Numbered from the stretch's first letter, positions 8,737 to 18,400 are shown. The stretch is 64,000 bases of DNA from Enterobacter sp. RHBSTW-00175 (GCF_013927005.1 NZ_CP055930.1:5022001-5086000); one strand, 5' to 3'. The notes: a model not told the origin generated them from the letters alone. Numbers and translations are program-made.

Positions 8737-9450
8737 ATGTCACTCACCCGACCAAGAACGGAACGTGGCGCTTTCCCGCCAGGAACCGAACACTATGGCC
8801 ATTCATTTTTAGGCGCGCCGTTAATCTGGTTTCCCGCCCCGGAGGCTGACCGCAATAGCGGGTTAATCATCGCAGGCACGCATGGTGACGAGAACTCCTC
8901 GATTGTGACGTTGTCCTGTGCGCTACGTACCCTGGCACCTGAATTACGCCGCCATCACGTCATTTTGACCGTTAACCCGGATGGTTGTCAGCTTGGGCTT
9001 CGGGCAAATGCGCGAGGCATCGACTTAAATCGTAATTTCCCGGCGGCTAACTGGCGCGCGGGAGAAACGGTGTATCGCTGGAACAGCTCCGCAGAAGAGC
9101 GCGACGTGGTGTTACTGACGGGAGAAAAGCCGGGTTCAGAGCCGGAAACACACGCCCTGTGTCAATTGATCCATCGATTACATCCGGCCTGGGTCGTTTC
9201 GTTTCACGATCCGCTTGCCTGCATCGAAGATCCCCGCCACACCGCGCTTGGGCAGTGGCTGGCCGATGCCTTTGCCCTTCCGCTGGTCACGAGCGTGGGT
9301 TATGAGACGCCCGGCTCGTTTGGGAGCTGGTGTGCCGATCTGGGGTTACACTGCATCACTGCAGAATTCCCCCCAATCTCATCCGACGAAGCGAGCGAAA
9401 AGTACCTCAAAGCGATGGTCGGTCTTCTCCGCTGGCAGCCTCAGAGATGA
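8737..9450 (+). CDS. mpaA: MpaA murein peptide amidase A
   Basis: A 237-residue zinc metallopeptidase of the M14 family. In E. coli MpaA cleaves the gamma-D-Glu-Dap bond of murein tripeptide in the cytoplasm, releasing L-Ala-D-Glu for YcjG. Zinc ligands H49 and E52 lie in GTHGDENSS, H157 in SFHDPL, and the catalytic E210 in ITAEFPP. I chose the ATG at 8737 because AGGA precedes it and the protein then begins MSLTRPRTERGAFPPGTEHY like E. coli MpaA; an upstream in-frame start would add 20 unsupported residues. Its end overlaps the convergent ycjG by 10 bases, and mppA is divergent, so three steps of one recycling pathway are packed together. Confidence 0.95.
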   Translation: MSLTRPRTERGAFPPGTEHYGHSFLGAPLIWFPAPEADRNSGLIIAGTHGDENSSIVTLSCALRTLAPELRRHHVILTVNPDGCQLGLRANARGIDLNRNFPAANWRAGETVYRWNSSAEERDVVLLTGEKPGSEPETHALCQLIHRLHPAWVVSFHDPLACIEDPRHTALGQWLADAFALPLVTSVGYETPGSFGSWCADLGLHCITAEFPPISSDEASEKYLKAMVGLLRWQPQR

Positions 9451-10406
9451 AGCGTGCCGGTGGTGAAATGCAGGGCTGGCGAGACGTCCACCGCCAGCCA
9501 TGTCGGGCCATCCAGATCGGCAAAACTCACCTGTTGAACCAAAGGTAACGCGGCACTAATTGCACGTGATGTGCACAGCATACAGCCCAGCATCAACGAG
9601 AACCCTTGCGCACGCGCCTCTTTCGCCAGAGCCAGCGCTTCGGTCAGCCCACCCGTCTTATCGAGTTTAACATTCACCATCTCATAGCGGCCTTTTAAGC
9701 CTGCGAGGCTTTCGCGCGTATGGCAGCTTTCATCGGCACATACGGGCAGCGGATGGATAAAGTTTTCCAGCACGGCGTCGTCCTTTGCCGGAAGCGGTTG
9801 TTCCAGCATGGCCACACCCAGATCTGCCAGCAGCTGACAGCGGGCTGCCAGCCCTTCGCTATGCCAGGATTCGTTCGCATCGACAATCAGCGTGGCGTCC
9901 GGCACGGCAGCGCGAATTGCAACCATTCGCTCGCTGATTAGCCGGTCATCAAGCTTCACCTTTAATAAGGTTGCCCCGGAGGCGAACAGTGCTTTTGCGC
10001 TGGCAGCCATCTGTTCTGGCTCACCAATCACTACCGTTTGCGCCGTAACAACTGATGCCGGTAACGTGATATCCAGAAGCGATGGCAAAGAGCGGTGCTG
10101 TTGCGCAGCCTCCAGATTCCAGAGTGCACAATCAATCGCGTTACGCGCAGCCCCCGCCGCCAGATGCTGTTGCAATGCCGCTCGGGTTAGTCCTTTTTGC
10201 AGCTCAGGAACCAGCGCCATCACCTGAGCCATCACAGATGCAAGGCTCTCTCCATAACGCGGATACGGGGTACATTCCCCCACGCCTTTCACCCCGTCTT
10301 CTTCTATTTCAACCACCACAACGCAGGCTTCGCTGCGACTGCCACGTGAAATGACAAATGGGGAATGCAATGGCCAGGCTTCTTCATAGACTTTCACGCT
10401 TCTCAT
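9441..10406 (-). CDS. ycjG: L-Ala-D/L-Glu epimerase
   Basis: A 321-residue enolase-superfamily enzyme that interconverts L-Ala-D-Glu and L-Ala-L-Glu, allowing murein dipeptide to be used as a nutrient. The catalytic lysine of the KxK motif is K151 (KVKLD), metal ligands are D176, E202 and D225, and the second lysine is K247 (NVKLDK); these match the known E. coli residues. The start MRSVKVYEEAW at 10406 agrees with E. coli; a longer frame would add 23 residues without support. The gene converges on mpaA with a 10-base overlap and is divergent from tpx. Confidence 0.94.
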   Translation of the reverse strand: MRSVKVYEEAWPLHSPFVISRGSRSEACVVVVEIEEDGVKGVGECTPYPRYGESLASVMAQVMALVPELQKGLTRAALQQHLAAGAARNAIDCALWNLEAAQQHRSLPSLLDITLPASVVTAQTVVIGEPEQMAASAKALFASGATLLKVKLDDRLISERMVAIRAAVPDATLIVDANESWHSEGLAARCQLLADLGVAMLEQPLPAKDDAVLENFIHPLPVCADESCHTRESLAGLKGRYEMVNVKLDKTGGLTEALALAKEARAQGFSLMLGCMLCTSRAISAALPLVQQVSFADLDGPTWLAVDVSPALHFTTGTLHL

Positions 10407-10514
10407 TGACTGTCTCCTTTCGGCCCGGTGAGGCGCTAAATTTGGTTTGCCGTGCTGTCCGCAGTTGGCATACACTAGCCCTGACGTTAACTATATGTAA
10501 ACAGGAAGATATCT

Positions 10515-11021
10515 ATGTCACAACTCGTTCATTTCCAGGGCAACCCGGTTGCTGTTGCAGGTTCCATTCCGCAGGCTGGTAGCAAAGCACAGGCATTCAC
10601 TCTGGTGGCTAAAGATCTGTCTGACGTCACGCTGGCCCAGTTTGCTGGCAAACGTAAAGTCCTGAACATTTTCCCAAGCATTGATACCGGTGTTTGTGCC
10701 GCGTCTGTGCGCAAATTCAACCAACTGGCAACCGAAATGGACAACACCGTTGTGCTGTGCATTTCTGCGGACCTGCCGTTTGCCCAGTCTCGCTTCTGCG
10801 GTGCAGAAGGCCTGAGCAACGTGATCACCCTTTCAACCCTGCGTAGCCCGGACTTCCTCGAGAAATACGGCGTGGGTATTTCTGAAGGCGCTCTGAAAGG
10901 CCTGGCAGCACGCGCGGTGCTGGTTATCGATGAGAATGACAACATCGTCTTCAGCGAACTGGTTAACGAAATCACCACCGAACCAGATTACACCGCTGCG
11001 CTTGATGTGCTGAAAGCATAA
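10515..11021 (+). CDS. tpx: Tpx thiol peroxidase
   Basis: A 168-residue atypical 2-Cys peroxiredoxin that reduces peroxides using thioredoxin, in the periplasm or cytoplasm according to different reports. The peroxidatic C61 lies in [15 protein letters not shown] and the resolving C95 in QSRFCGAEG, both at E. coli positions. An AGGAAGA ribosome binding site precedes the ATG. A good terminator follows at 11055. In E. coli tpx is next to tyrR; here a DUF4432 gene lies between them. Confidence 0.97.
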   Translation: MSQLVHFQGNPVAVAGSIPQAGSKAQAFTLVAKDLSDVTLAQFAGKRKVLNIFPSIDTGVCAASVRKFNQLATEMDNTVVLCISADLPFAQSRFCGAEGLSNVITLSTLRSPDFLEKYGVGISEGALKGLAARAVLVIDENDNIVFSELVNEITTEPDYTAALDVLKA

Positions 11022-11054
11022 TAAGTACTGAGCATTCTATACAATTATTTATCA

Positions 11055-11077
11055 ACCTCGCCACAGCGGGGTTTTTT
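11055..11077 (+). terminator. tpx intrinsic terminator
   Basis: A 7-bp stem ACCTCGC/GCGGGGT with a CACA loop runs directly into six T residues, 34 bases after the tpx stop codon. Confidence 0.88.
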
Positions 11078-11208
11078 ATTAATCAAAAGCTGAATCGTTA
11101 AAGCAATAATAGTCATAAATCACATTAATGATGCAATAAAAAATGTAATGCGCAACATTAACGTGATATTTAGCACATTATAATCGTTAAAAATCCCTAT
11201 TTTTGTCC

Positions 11209-11228
11209 CAAGTGAAGCACATCACATT
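11209..11228 (+). promoter_or_regulatory. candidate CRP (or FNR-like) binding site
   Basis: AGTGA, six bases, then TCACA matches nine of ten bases of the CRP consensus TGTGA-N6-TCACA. Its centre is about 78 bases before the ATG of the DUF4432 gene, suitable for an activating site. The surroundings are AT-rich, and -10-like sequences occur downstream around 11245-11270. This is a visual match only. Confidence 0.5.
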
Positions 11229-11296
11229 TCCCTTTTTCCCTAAACATTAAATTTTCTTGTGAAAGACAATAATCGTTTCAGCAAAAAGGATAAAAT

Positions 11297-12505
11297 ATGA
11301 AGATTAAATTCGCTTTCACGCTCCTTGCGGTACTGATTTCTGGCAATGCAGTGGCTAAAACCTGGGTGCTGACAAACGCTGAAAGCAGCGTAGAAAAAGG
11401 AAACTGGAAGATTTCCAGTGATGAGCTGAACGTTAAGATTCACCCGTTCAGCATTGAGCAAAAGGTCTTGCACGGTGGTAAACAGGAAGGCAGTAAAATC
11501 ATCGTTATTAGCAGCAAAGATGGCCTGACCATAACCCTGAGCCCGACGCGCGGAATGAACCTTCTGCACGTTGAAGGATTTGGCACCCGACTGGGGTGGA
11601 ATTCTCCCGTCAAAGAAGTTGTGAACCCGGCTTATATTAATCTGGAAAGTCGAAACGGTCTTGGCTGGCTGGATGGTTTCAACGAGATGATGGTGCGCTG
11701 CGGCTACGAGTGGACAGGACACCCGGTCACTGCGGACGGGCAAATTTACACCCTTCACGGCAAGGCCGGTAATACCCCTGTATCGCAGGTAGAAGTCGAG
11801 GTCGCAGACACCGCCCCTTATGAAATCCGCGTTCGGGGTTTAATCAAAGAGAGCACGTTTAAAAAAGCGGATCTGCAAACCATGACCGAACTGCGCTACG
11901 TTCCTGGAACCAACCAGTTCAGCCTGCACGATGTGCTGACAAACCATGCAGATTACCCTCATGATTACCAGATAATCTATCACAGCAACTTCGGAACGCC
12001 GATCCTCGAAGAAGGCGCTCGTTTCCTTGCGCCGGCGGTGAGCGTTAGCCCGTTCAATGACTACGCCAAAGCAGGCGTTAACGACTGGCAAACCTATGCC
12101 GGGCCGACAAAAGGCTTTGATGAGATGGTCTTTAACATCAAACCGCTTGCGGACAATAACCATGAAACGCTCGCGGCAGTAGTCAATAAAGCCGGAGATA
12201 AAGGCGCGTCAATCCAGTTTGATACCCGCCAGCTGCCCGTGCTGACATTATGGAAAAATACCGACACGCTGAAGCAGGGGTATGTCACGGGTATTGAGCC
12301 AGGTACAAGCTACGCCTACCCCGTCACGATTGAACGCGAGCAGAAGCGCGTTAAGCAGCTACAGCCTGGTGCCAGCGCGCAGTTTGACCTGACGTATACC
12401 CTGCTTCACAGCCCGCAGCAGGTAAAAGACGTCGAAAGCAGGATTGCGTCGATTCAGGGAGAGACAAAAACAGAAATCGTGACCACGCCTCTGGCGAAGG
12501 AATAA
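11297..12505 (+). CDS. exported DUF4432 family (aldose-epimerase-like) protein
   Basis: A 402-residue protein with a clear signal peptide (1-20, ending GNAVA) and mature start KTWVLTNAESS. The rest resembles the DUF4432 family, whose members share the galactose-mutarotase fold: SPTRGMNLLHVEG (about 76-88), LDGFNEMMVRCGYEW (about 122-136) and a LHGKAGN motif. Family members are thought to act on sugars, but the substrate is unknown; periplasmic location is inferred. It interrupts the E. coli tpx-tyrR junction. A CRP-like site upstream would fit carbon-source control. AAAAAGGA before the ATG is a good ribosome binding site. It shares a terminator with convergent tyrR. Confidence 0.8.
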   Translation: MKIKFAFTLLAVLISGNAVAKTWVLTNAESSVEKGNWKISSDELNVKIHPFSIEQKVLHGGKQEGSKIIVISSKDGLTITLSPTRGMNLLHVEGFGTRLGWNSPVKEVVNPAYINLESRNGLGWLDGFNEMMVRCGYEWTGHPVTADGQIYTLHGKAGNTPVSQVEVEVADTAPYEIRVRGLIKESTFKKADLQTMTELRYVPGTNQFSLHDVLTNHADYPHDYQIIYHSNFGTPILEEGARFLAPAVSVSPFNDYAKAGVNDWQTYAGPTKGFDEMVFNIKPLADNNHETLAAVVNKAGDKGASIQFDTRQLPVLTLWKNTDTLKQGYVTGIEPGTSYAYPVTIEREQKRVKQLQPGASAQFDLTYTLLHSPQQVKDVESRIASIQGETKTEIVTTPLAKE

Positions 12506-12515
12506 GCATAAAGTA

Positions 12516-12575
12516 AAAAAGCCTCTTTATGGACTGACCCCCACAAAGTTGGACAGTCCATTACAGAGGCTTTTT
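12516..12575. terminator. long bidirectional hairpin with IS-end-like loop
   Basis: An outer stem AAAAAGCCTCT/AGAGGCTTTTT and an inner stem TGGACTG/CAGTCCA enclose a 17-base loop, between the convergent DUF4432 and tyrR genes. A and T tracts on both sides allow termination in both directions. The inner segment (12530-12556) resembles the ends of IS150-type IS3-family elements (ACTGACCCC followed by AAAGTTGGACA). No transposase remnant is nearby. Confidence 0.75.
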
Positions 12576-12576
12576 G

Positions 12577-14118
12577 TTATTCGTCACCCTTCTTATGATT
12601 CAAACCGTACTCACGGAGCTTATTCGCAATCGCGGTGTGCGAGACGCCAAGACGTTTCGCCAGTTTACGTGTACTCGGGTAACTGCGATAAAGCTGCGTC
12701 AGCACCGAACGCTCGAAACGGCTGGTAATATCATCCAGAGAGCCTTCCATCGCCTCTTCACCTACCGACACCGTCCCGGCATCATAATCCGGTAATAAGA
12801 TATCCTGTGGACGCAGCTCGTATCCTTCAAGCTGAGTCAGCGCGCGATAAACGGCGTTCTTAAGCTGGCGAATGTTACCCGGCCAGCCGTAACGCGTGAG
12901 CACTGTCCCCAGGTCGGCGGACAGTTTCGGGCGCGGAACACCTTGTTCGTCGGCGAAGCGTGCCACAAACAGCTCGGTCAGCGGCATAATATCCTGAGGA
13001 CAATCCCGCAGCGGCGGAATATTGAGAGTCAGCACGTTCAGGCGATAGTAGAGATCCTCGCGGAATACCCCTTTCTGCACCAGCTCCACCAGGTTTTTCT
13101 GCGTGGCGCAAATCACGCGCACATCCACATGGACTTCATGATCTTCCCCTACGCGACGGAAGGTTCCGTCATTGAGGAAACGCAGCAGTTTAGCCTGCAT
13201 CCGTGGCGACATTTCGCCGATCTCATCCAGCAGAACCGAGCCGCCATTTGCCTGCTCGAAGAAACCTTTTTTACCTTCAGGCGCATGGCCGAAAAGCTCG
13301 CTCTCAACCGCATCTTCAGGAATTGAGGCGCAGTTCAGTGCCAGATATGGTTTTGCTGCCCGCGGGCTGGACAGATGCACGGCATGAGCCAGCAGGTCTT
13401 TCCCGGTTCCGGTATCCCCGGTGATCAGCAGCGGCGCCGTCAGATTCGCAAGCTTGCGCGCCTGATCGACCACATGGCGCATTTTCGGGCTGACAGCGAT
13501 TATCTGGCTAAACGCGCCAACATCCTGACTTGAGAGATTTTGCAGCTGACGGCCCATCCGTACGGTAGAACGCAGCATGATCACCGCCCCGGTCAGCACG
13601 CGGGCATCGTTTTCCCCTTTCAGGTACACGGGGGTGATTTCCATCAGGAAATTCTGCCCGTTGATCACCACGTGTTCGCTGTGGGTGTTTTGCGGGTTGC
13701 TTTCCAGCCAGCGCTGGAAGTTGAAGCCGGGGATAAGCTGCGTTGCATGATGAGTGCTCAGCTTCTCCTGGCCCTGTGCAAACAACTGACAGCTGGCCTG
13801 GTTTACACGTTCGACCTTACTTTTCAGATCCAGGGATAAGAATGGCTCTGGCATCGCTTCAAGCAAGGCGCTCAGCGCCAGGTGTTCACGCTCTGATGGC
13901 ATCCACGGAATGGTTCGGACATCCGTAACGCCAGCGATACGGCGGATCTCAGCCATAAGACTACTGAATGTATTGAATTCAATTTCGGCAAAGTTGAGGT
14001 AAATTCGCCCGATAGGATCGATCTCAATGCCACGCAGATCAATACTACGTAAAACAAGCAGATCGAGTAATTCGCGGGTCAGACCGAGTCGGTCTTCACA
14101 AAAGACTTCCAGACGCAT
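12577..14118 (-). CDS. tyrR: TyrR aromatic amino acid regulator
   Basis: A 513-residue DNA-binding regulator of aromatic amino acid synthesis and transport. Domains in order are an N-terminal ACT domain (about 1-75), PAS (about 80-190), an AAA+ module with Walker A GDTGTGKD (234-241) and Walker B VLLDEIGE, and a C-terminal helix-turn-helix (about 480-505, RKLAKRLGVSHTAIANKLRE). The GAFTGA loop of sigma54 activators is replaced by HAPEGKKG, as in E. coli TyrR, which works with sigma70. Length equals the E. coli protein. A TyrR-box-like site 69 bases upstream suggests autoregulation. Confidence 0.97.
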   Translation of the reverse strand: MRLEVFCEDRLGLTRELLDLLVLRSIDLRGIEIDPIGRIYLNFAEIEFNTFSSLMAEIRRIAGVTDVRTIPWMPSEREHLALSALLEAMPEPFLSLDLKSKVERVNQASCQLFAQGQEKLSTHHATQLIPGFNFQRWLESNPQNTHSEHVVINGQNFLMEITPVYLKGENDARVLTGAVIMLRSTVRMGRQLQNLSSQDVGAFSQIIAVSPKMRHVVDQARKLANLTAPLLITGDTGTGKDLLAHAVHLSSPRAAKPYLALNCASIPEDAVESELFGHAPEGKKGFFEQANGGSVLLDEIGEMSPRMQAKLLRFLNDGTFRRVGEDHEVHVDVRVICATQKNLVELVQKGVFREDLYYRLNVLTLNIPPLRDCPQDIMPLTELFVARFADEQGVPRPKLSADLGTVLTRYGWPGNIRQLKNAVYRALTQLEGYELRPQDILLPDYDAGTVSVGEEAMEGSLDDITSRFERSVLTQLYRSYPSTRKLAKRLGVSHTAIANKLREYGLNHKKGDE

Positions 14119-14186
14119 GGGAAATTCACCGTTTAAGCCAATAACATTAAAATAATATGTCAGAAAGCGGTGATCGGGAAGATGGC

Positions 14187-14204
14187 TGTCAACAAATATT
14201 GACA
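14187..14204 (-). promoter_or_regulatory. candidate TyrR box upstream of tyrR
   Basis: TGTCAACAAATATTGACA is an imperfect-consensus TyrR box (TGTAAA-N6-TTTACA): both half sites differ at one symmetric position, and the palindrome extends to GGCTGTCAA/TTGACAGCC. It lies 69 bases before the tyrR start, in the gap after ycjF. E. coli tyrR is autorepressed, so this is a natural operator. It could also act as a hairpin at the end of ycjF, but no T tract follows on the minus strand. Confidence 0.6.
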
Positions 14205-14238
14205 GCCTGTTGGTTAATTAGCCGATGATGTGAGCCAA

Positions 14239-15285
14239 TTACGCTTTTTTGCTCAGCGTATCTTTAAGCTGGCCAATTAACTCGCGGCGGAAATCACCCA
14301 ACCGGGGTTTGTCGCCGTCTATCCACGGCAGCGGACGGCAAATTTCCATCGCTTTGATCCCCAGACGTGCCGTCAGTAAACCGGCCCCCAGACCCTGCGC
14401 GGCTCGTGCCGACAAGCGCGCGGCCAGATCCTGAGACATCCAGTCCATACCGACTTCCCGCACCAGTTCGCTGGCACCGGCAAAGGCAATATTCAGCAAG
14501 ACCAGGCGGAATAAACGCAGGCGGCTGTAATACCCTAGCTCAATGCCATACAGCGTGGCGATACGGTTAATCAGGCGCAAATTGCGCCACGCAATAAACG
14601 CCATGTCCACCAGCGCCAGCGGGCTGACGGCAATCATCAGTGTGGATTCCGCGGCCGACCGGCTGATTTCCCGACGGGCCTGCGCATCCAGTACCGGTTG
14701 CACCATATGGGAATAGAGTGCGACCACTTCCCGATCGTTTTGGGTTTCATGGATAGCGGCGTACCAGCGCTGGAGCGCCGGATGTGACTGATCGATACCC
14801 GCCTGGCTTGCCAGTTTTTCACAAAATGCACGCCCTTTACCGGTGGCGTGGCTGTGCAGCAGATCCCGTGCCTCATCGCGCTCATGTGCGCGCTGGCGTA
14901 AGCGCCACAGACGACGCCACTCTGTGACCAGCGAGCCGACGCCCGCACCGATGATCAGCGCTCCCGCAGCGCAGCCGCCCATCGCCACCCAGTCCTGGGT
15001 TTGCCAGGCATTTACAGCCCACTGGACACCCTGCCCAAGCACGCTGACACCAAACAGTGCCAGCCCGGCGGTCACCATTTTGCGCCACAGGCTACGTTTA
15101 GGGCGCAGCGCGGATTCAACGACTGCTTCTGCTTGCCCTTCATCAGCAAGCGGCTCTTCCGACAGCACAGGCGCAAAATTATCGGCCTGAGTCCCGCTGA
15201 ATGTTTGCGCGGTCCTGAATGCGTCGAGCGGCTCTTTCTCAAGCTGGCCCGTAAAATCAATGCGCGGTTTTAACGGTTCCGTCAT
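14239..15285 (-). CDS. ycjF: YcjF inner-membrane protein (UPF0283)
   Basis: A 348-residue protein matching E. coli YcjF (353). The N-terminus is polar and proline- and acid-rich, followed by two membrane helices (about 67-90 and 98-120), a charged helical region, and a hydrophobic stretch around 210-270. Function is not established; it is co-transcribed with ycjX, and E. coli data place the pair in the heat-shock and stress response. Its ATG overlaps the ycjX stop codon by four bases, so translation is probably coupled. Confidence 0.93.
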   Translation of the reverse strand: MTEPLKPRIDFTGQLEKEPLDAFRTAQTFSGTQADNFAPVLSEEPLADEGQAEAVVESALRPKRSLWRKMVTAGLALFGVSVLGQGVQWAVNAWQTQDWVAMGGCAAGALIIGAGVGSLVTEWRRLWRLRQRAHERDEARDLLHSHATGKGRAFCEKLASQAGIDQSHPALQRWYAAIHETQNDREVVALYSHMVQPVLDAQARREISRSAAESTLMIAVSPLALVDMAFIAWRNLRLINRIATLYGIELGYYSRLRLFRLVLLNIAFAGASELVREVGMDWMSQDLAARLSARAAQGLGAGLLTARLGIKAMEICRPLPWIDGDKPRLGDFRRELIGQLKDTLSKKA

Positions 15286-16679
15286 CGCAATTTATCTCCA
15301 ATCAAAAATTCCAGCGCCGCATCAAGACGAATATGCGGTAATGGCTGGTCAACGTTCATTGCCTGCGGGCGAAACGCTTCAAACTGGAATCCCTGGTTTT
15401 GCCAGAACGCCTGCCCGGGCAGACGCGCAGGCACTTCGCCGGGATAGACCGTCAGCGGCTCGCCATCGCTTAAGCGGTTGCCGCGCAGCGCCGGGATCTT
15501 CTCGCCATTCACGTCAATTAATCCACTCTGGGTCGCCTGAACCGACGCAAGCCCCAGGCAGTCCATGCTAATTCCTTCAAACGCTGCGTTTTGCCACGCA
15601 TCCTGTACCAGTTGCTGCAACAACGAGACCATATTGGCGTGCTGGTCGACAGTGACATGATCGGCCTTGGTGGCGGCAAACAGCAGCTTGTCGATAACCG
15701 GTGAAAACAGCCGACGAAACAGCGTGCGTTGTCCGTAATGGAAACTTTGCATCAGCTGCGTCAGCGCCAGGCGCATATCATTAAATGCTTGCGGCCCGCT
15801 GTTGAGCGGCTGAAGACAATCCACCAGCACAATCTGGCGGTCGAAACGTAAAAAGTGATTTTTATAAAAACCTTTCACCACTTTTTCGCAGTAGTAGCTG
15901 TAACGTTCGCGCAGCATCCCGGCATTGGTGTGTTTATCGGCCTGCGCCAGTTTCGACTCCCCGCTTGCGTCGACATCCGGCCATGGGAAAAACTGCAACG
16001 CCGGCGCACCCGCCAGATCGCCCGGCAGGACAAAACGCCCTGGCTGAATAAAATGCAGCCCTTCCTGCTTACATTGGTGCAGATAGTCGGTCCAGGCTTC
16101 AGCAATTACCGCCAGGCGGTTTTCATCCGCAGGCGCCAGTGGATCGAGCCCTTCGCAAAGCTGCCGCCATTTTGCCGACCATTCCGCGCGGTGACCCTGT
16201 AACAAACCGGTCATTTGCCGTGACCAGCTCAGATAATCCTGGGCCAGCATGGGTAAATCCAGCAGCCACTCGCCCGGATAATCCACAATTTCGAGATACA
16301 GAGTGGAGGTATCCTTAAAGTGGCGCATCAGGGAATCATTCGAACGAAAACGCAGCGCGAGACGAATTTCACTGACCCCGCGCGTGGGCGTCGGCCAGGC
16401 GGGAGGGTCGCCGTACAGCTGCGCCAGCCCCTCGTCGTAGGTAAAACGCGGGATGCCAAAATCTCGCTGCGGAACACGCTTCACGCCAAGCAACCGCTCT
16501 TCCCGTACCGCACTGAGCAGCGGTAGCCGTGCACCCGCGTGCAGGTTAAGCAGTTGGTTTACCATCGCCGTGATAAAAGCCGTCTTGCCGCTGCGGCTGA
16601 GTCCTGTCACAGCAAGTCGCAAATGGCGATCGACGCCACGGTTCACCAGTGAGTTGAGTTCGTTTTTAAGTCGCTTCAT
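15282..16679 (-). CDS. ycjX: YcjX, predicted P-loop NTPase (DUF463)
   Basis: A 465-residue protein with a phosphate-binding loop GLSRSGKT at 26-33, an EIVDYPGEW segment that fits a Walker B/switch region, and AATKADHV, which resembles a GTPase base-recognition NKxD motif. The family is a conserved P-loop NTPase of unknown role; in E. coli it belongs to the sigma32 heat-shock regulon. It follows pspD directly, with a terminator and a possible sigma32 promoter between. In E. coli, pspE and the ycjM-W sugar cluster separate psp from ycjX; here they do not. Confidence 0.93.
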   Translation of the reverse strand: MKRLKNELNSLVNRGVDRHLRLAVTGLSRSGKTAFITAMVNQLLNLHAGARLPLLSAVREERLLGVKRVPQRDFGIPRFTYDEGLAQLYGDPPAWPTPTRGVSEIRLALRFRSNDSLMRHFKDTSTLYLEIVDYPGEWLLDLPMLAQDYLSWSRQMTGLLQGHRAEWSAKWRQLCEGLDPLAPADENRLAVIAEAWTDYLHQCKQEGLHFIQPGRFVLPGDLAGAPALQFFPWPDVDASGESKLAQADKHTNAGMLRERYSYYCEKVVKGFYKNHFLRFDRQIVLVDCLQPLNSGPQAFNDMRLALTQLMQSFHYGQRTLFRRLFSPVIDKLLFAATKADHVTVDQHANMVSLLQQLVQDAWQNAAFEGISMDCLGLASVQATQSGLIDVNGEKIPALRGNRLSDGEPLTVYPGEVPARLPGQAFWQNQGFQFEAFRPQAMNVDQPLPHIRLDAALEFLIGDKLR

Positions 16680-16723
16680 CGCCGTCCTTTTTGCCTGAAG
16701 GCGTTTATATTCTTAAAAATATG

Positions 16724-16731
16724 ACATGGGG
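16724..16731 (-). promoter_or_regulatory. candidate sigma32 -10 element for ycjX
   Basis: On the minus strand CCCCATGT matches the sigma32 -10 consensus (CCCCATnT) about 45 bases before the ycjX start. The expected CTTGAA-like -35 is poor (GTTTTAT about 14 bases upstream), so the call rests on the -10 and on known heat-shock control of ycjX in E. coli. Confidence 0.45.
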
Positions 16732-16760
16732 ACAAAATGAAAGGAATAAAACCTTAGAGC

Positions 16761-16786
16761 AAAACGACACGCCAGTCAGCGTGCCG
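16761..16786 (-). terminator. psp operon terminator
   Basis: On the minus strand CGGCACGC/GCGTGTCG (one G-T pair, 6-base loop) is followed by TTTT, just after the pspD stop codon. Confidence 0.6.
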
Positions 16787-16794
16787 TCTGGAGA

Positions 16795-17013
16795 TTATTT
16801 CAGTTTTCCTGAGAGCCGCCCGGCTAATTTTCTCAGCAACGGCTCCAGCGCCACGGCCAGTAACATTTTGACCGGCCTGCGGGCCACGGATTTCACCGCC
16901 CAGCCAGCCACACCTGCCGGGCCGTAACGTAAGGCAGTAAACAAAACCAGCTTCCCTGCTAACTTCAGGCCGGGTTTCACCTTTTGCCCCGCCTGTTGCC
17001 AGGAGTGATTCAT
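16795..17013 (-). CDS. pspD: PspD phage shock protein D
   Basis: A 72-residue protein beginning [15 protein letters not shown] and containing [20 protein letters not shown], closely matching E. coli PspD (73). It is a peripheral inner-membrane component of the envelope-stress Psp response with no defined activity. It is the last psp gene, 12 bases after pspC. pspE, which follows in E. coli, is missing. Confidence 0.93.
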   Translation of the reverse strand: MNHSWQQAGQKVKPGLKLAGKLVLFTALRYGPAGVAGWAVKSVARRPVKMLLAVALEPLLRKLAGRLSGKLK

Positions 17014-17025
17014 TCGTATTCTCTC

Positions 17026-17385
17026 TTAAAGCTGACGAAAACGGCTTCGCAACGTAAAGGTATCAGACGTGACATAGCGCTCCATCTCGCGCAAGCGCGT
17101 CTCACCGGCGGCCAACTGGGCATCCACCGCATTGAGCAAATCGTTGGTGGTTGGCGCATTTTCGCTCGCCAGTTCACCTTCCGGCATCGGGTCGAGCACA
17201 AACGATAAAATGATGTACGCCACCAGCGTAATAAACGCCAGGCCAAAGAAAATCGACAGTACCGTTACCACACGCACCAGTTTCACTGGTACATCGAGAT
17301 AATGAGCCAGCCCGGCACATACACCGCGAACCATGCCCTGCTGGGGGATTCGCCACAATTTTTTATTCAGGTTCAGCCCGGACAT
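17026..17385 (-). CDS. pspC: PspC phage shock protein C
   Basis: A 119-residue inner-membrane protein. The PspC domain is at 8-68 (KLWRIPQQGMVRGVCAGLAH), with a membrane helix at about 41-63, and a C-terminal leucine- and charge-rich part (about 80-119). With PspB it senses secretin mislocalisation or membrane stress and releases PspF from PspA. Its start codon overlaps the end of pspB by one base, so the pair is translationally coupled. Confidence 0.96.
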   Translation of the reverse strand: MSGLNLNKKLWRIPQQGMVRGVCAGLAHYLDVPVKLVRVVTVLSIFFGLAFITLVAYIILSFVLDPMPEGELASENAPTTNDLLNAVDAQLAAGETRLREMERYVTSDTFTLRSRFRQL

Positions 17386-17609
17386 TAACGATCCCTCCAG
17401 TTTGGATGTTCCGCATCGAGGATCGCTTCCAGCGCCTGAATGCGTTCGCCCATTTTGTTTGCGTCTGCCGAAAGCTGCACCAGACGCTGTTGTTCACTCT
17501 GGGAAAGCTCACCACGAGAAGAACGGTTGCTGTAGTGCAGCCATAACCAAATCGGCAGAACGAACAGCACGAAAATAGTCAGGGGAATGGCCAGAAAAAG
17601 CGCGCTCAT
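17385..17609 (-). CDS. pspB: PspB phage shock protein B
   Basis: A 74-residue protein: one N-terminal membrane helix (about 3-24, ALFLAIPLTIFVLFVLPIWL) and a cytoplasmic coiled region (about 34-66). It works with PspC as the membrane sensor of the Psp system. I start it at 17609, giving MSALFLAI and matching the E. coli length; an extension of 16 residues is in frame but runs into the pspA-pspB spacer. GGAGT precedes this ATG. Confidence 0.96.
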   Translation of the reverse strand: MSALFLAIPLTIFVLFVLPIWLWLHYSNRSSRGELSQSEQQRLVQLSADANKMGERIQALEAILDAEHPNWRDR

Positions 17610-17663
17610 AGGTACTCCTTTTTTTATGATGCGTGGCGGCACACTCATGTGCCGCACAATTTA

Positions 17664-18353
<690 letters not shown>

Positions 18354-18383
18354 TTATCGGGCAATGCCCTGCTGAACAGATAA

Positions 18384-18400
18384 TACAAATCCCATGCCAA
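18384..18400 (-). promoter_or_regulatory. sigma54 promoter of pspA
   Basis: On the minus strand TTGGCAT...TTGTA has the -24 GG and -12 spacing of a sigma54 promoter and is nearly the same as the E. coli pspA promoter, which also has TTGTA at -12. The remaining gap up to pspF (about 18405-18498) should hold the PspF enhancer sites and, by analogy, an IHF site; I cannot delimit them. Confidence 0.8.
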
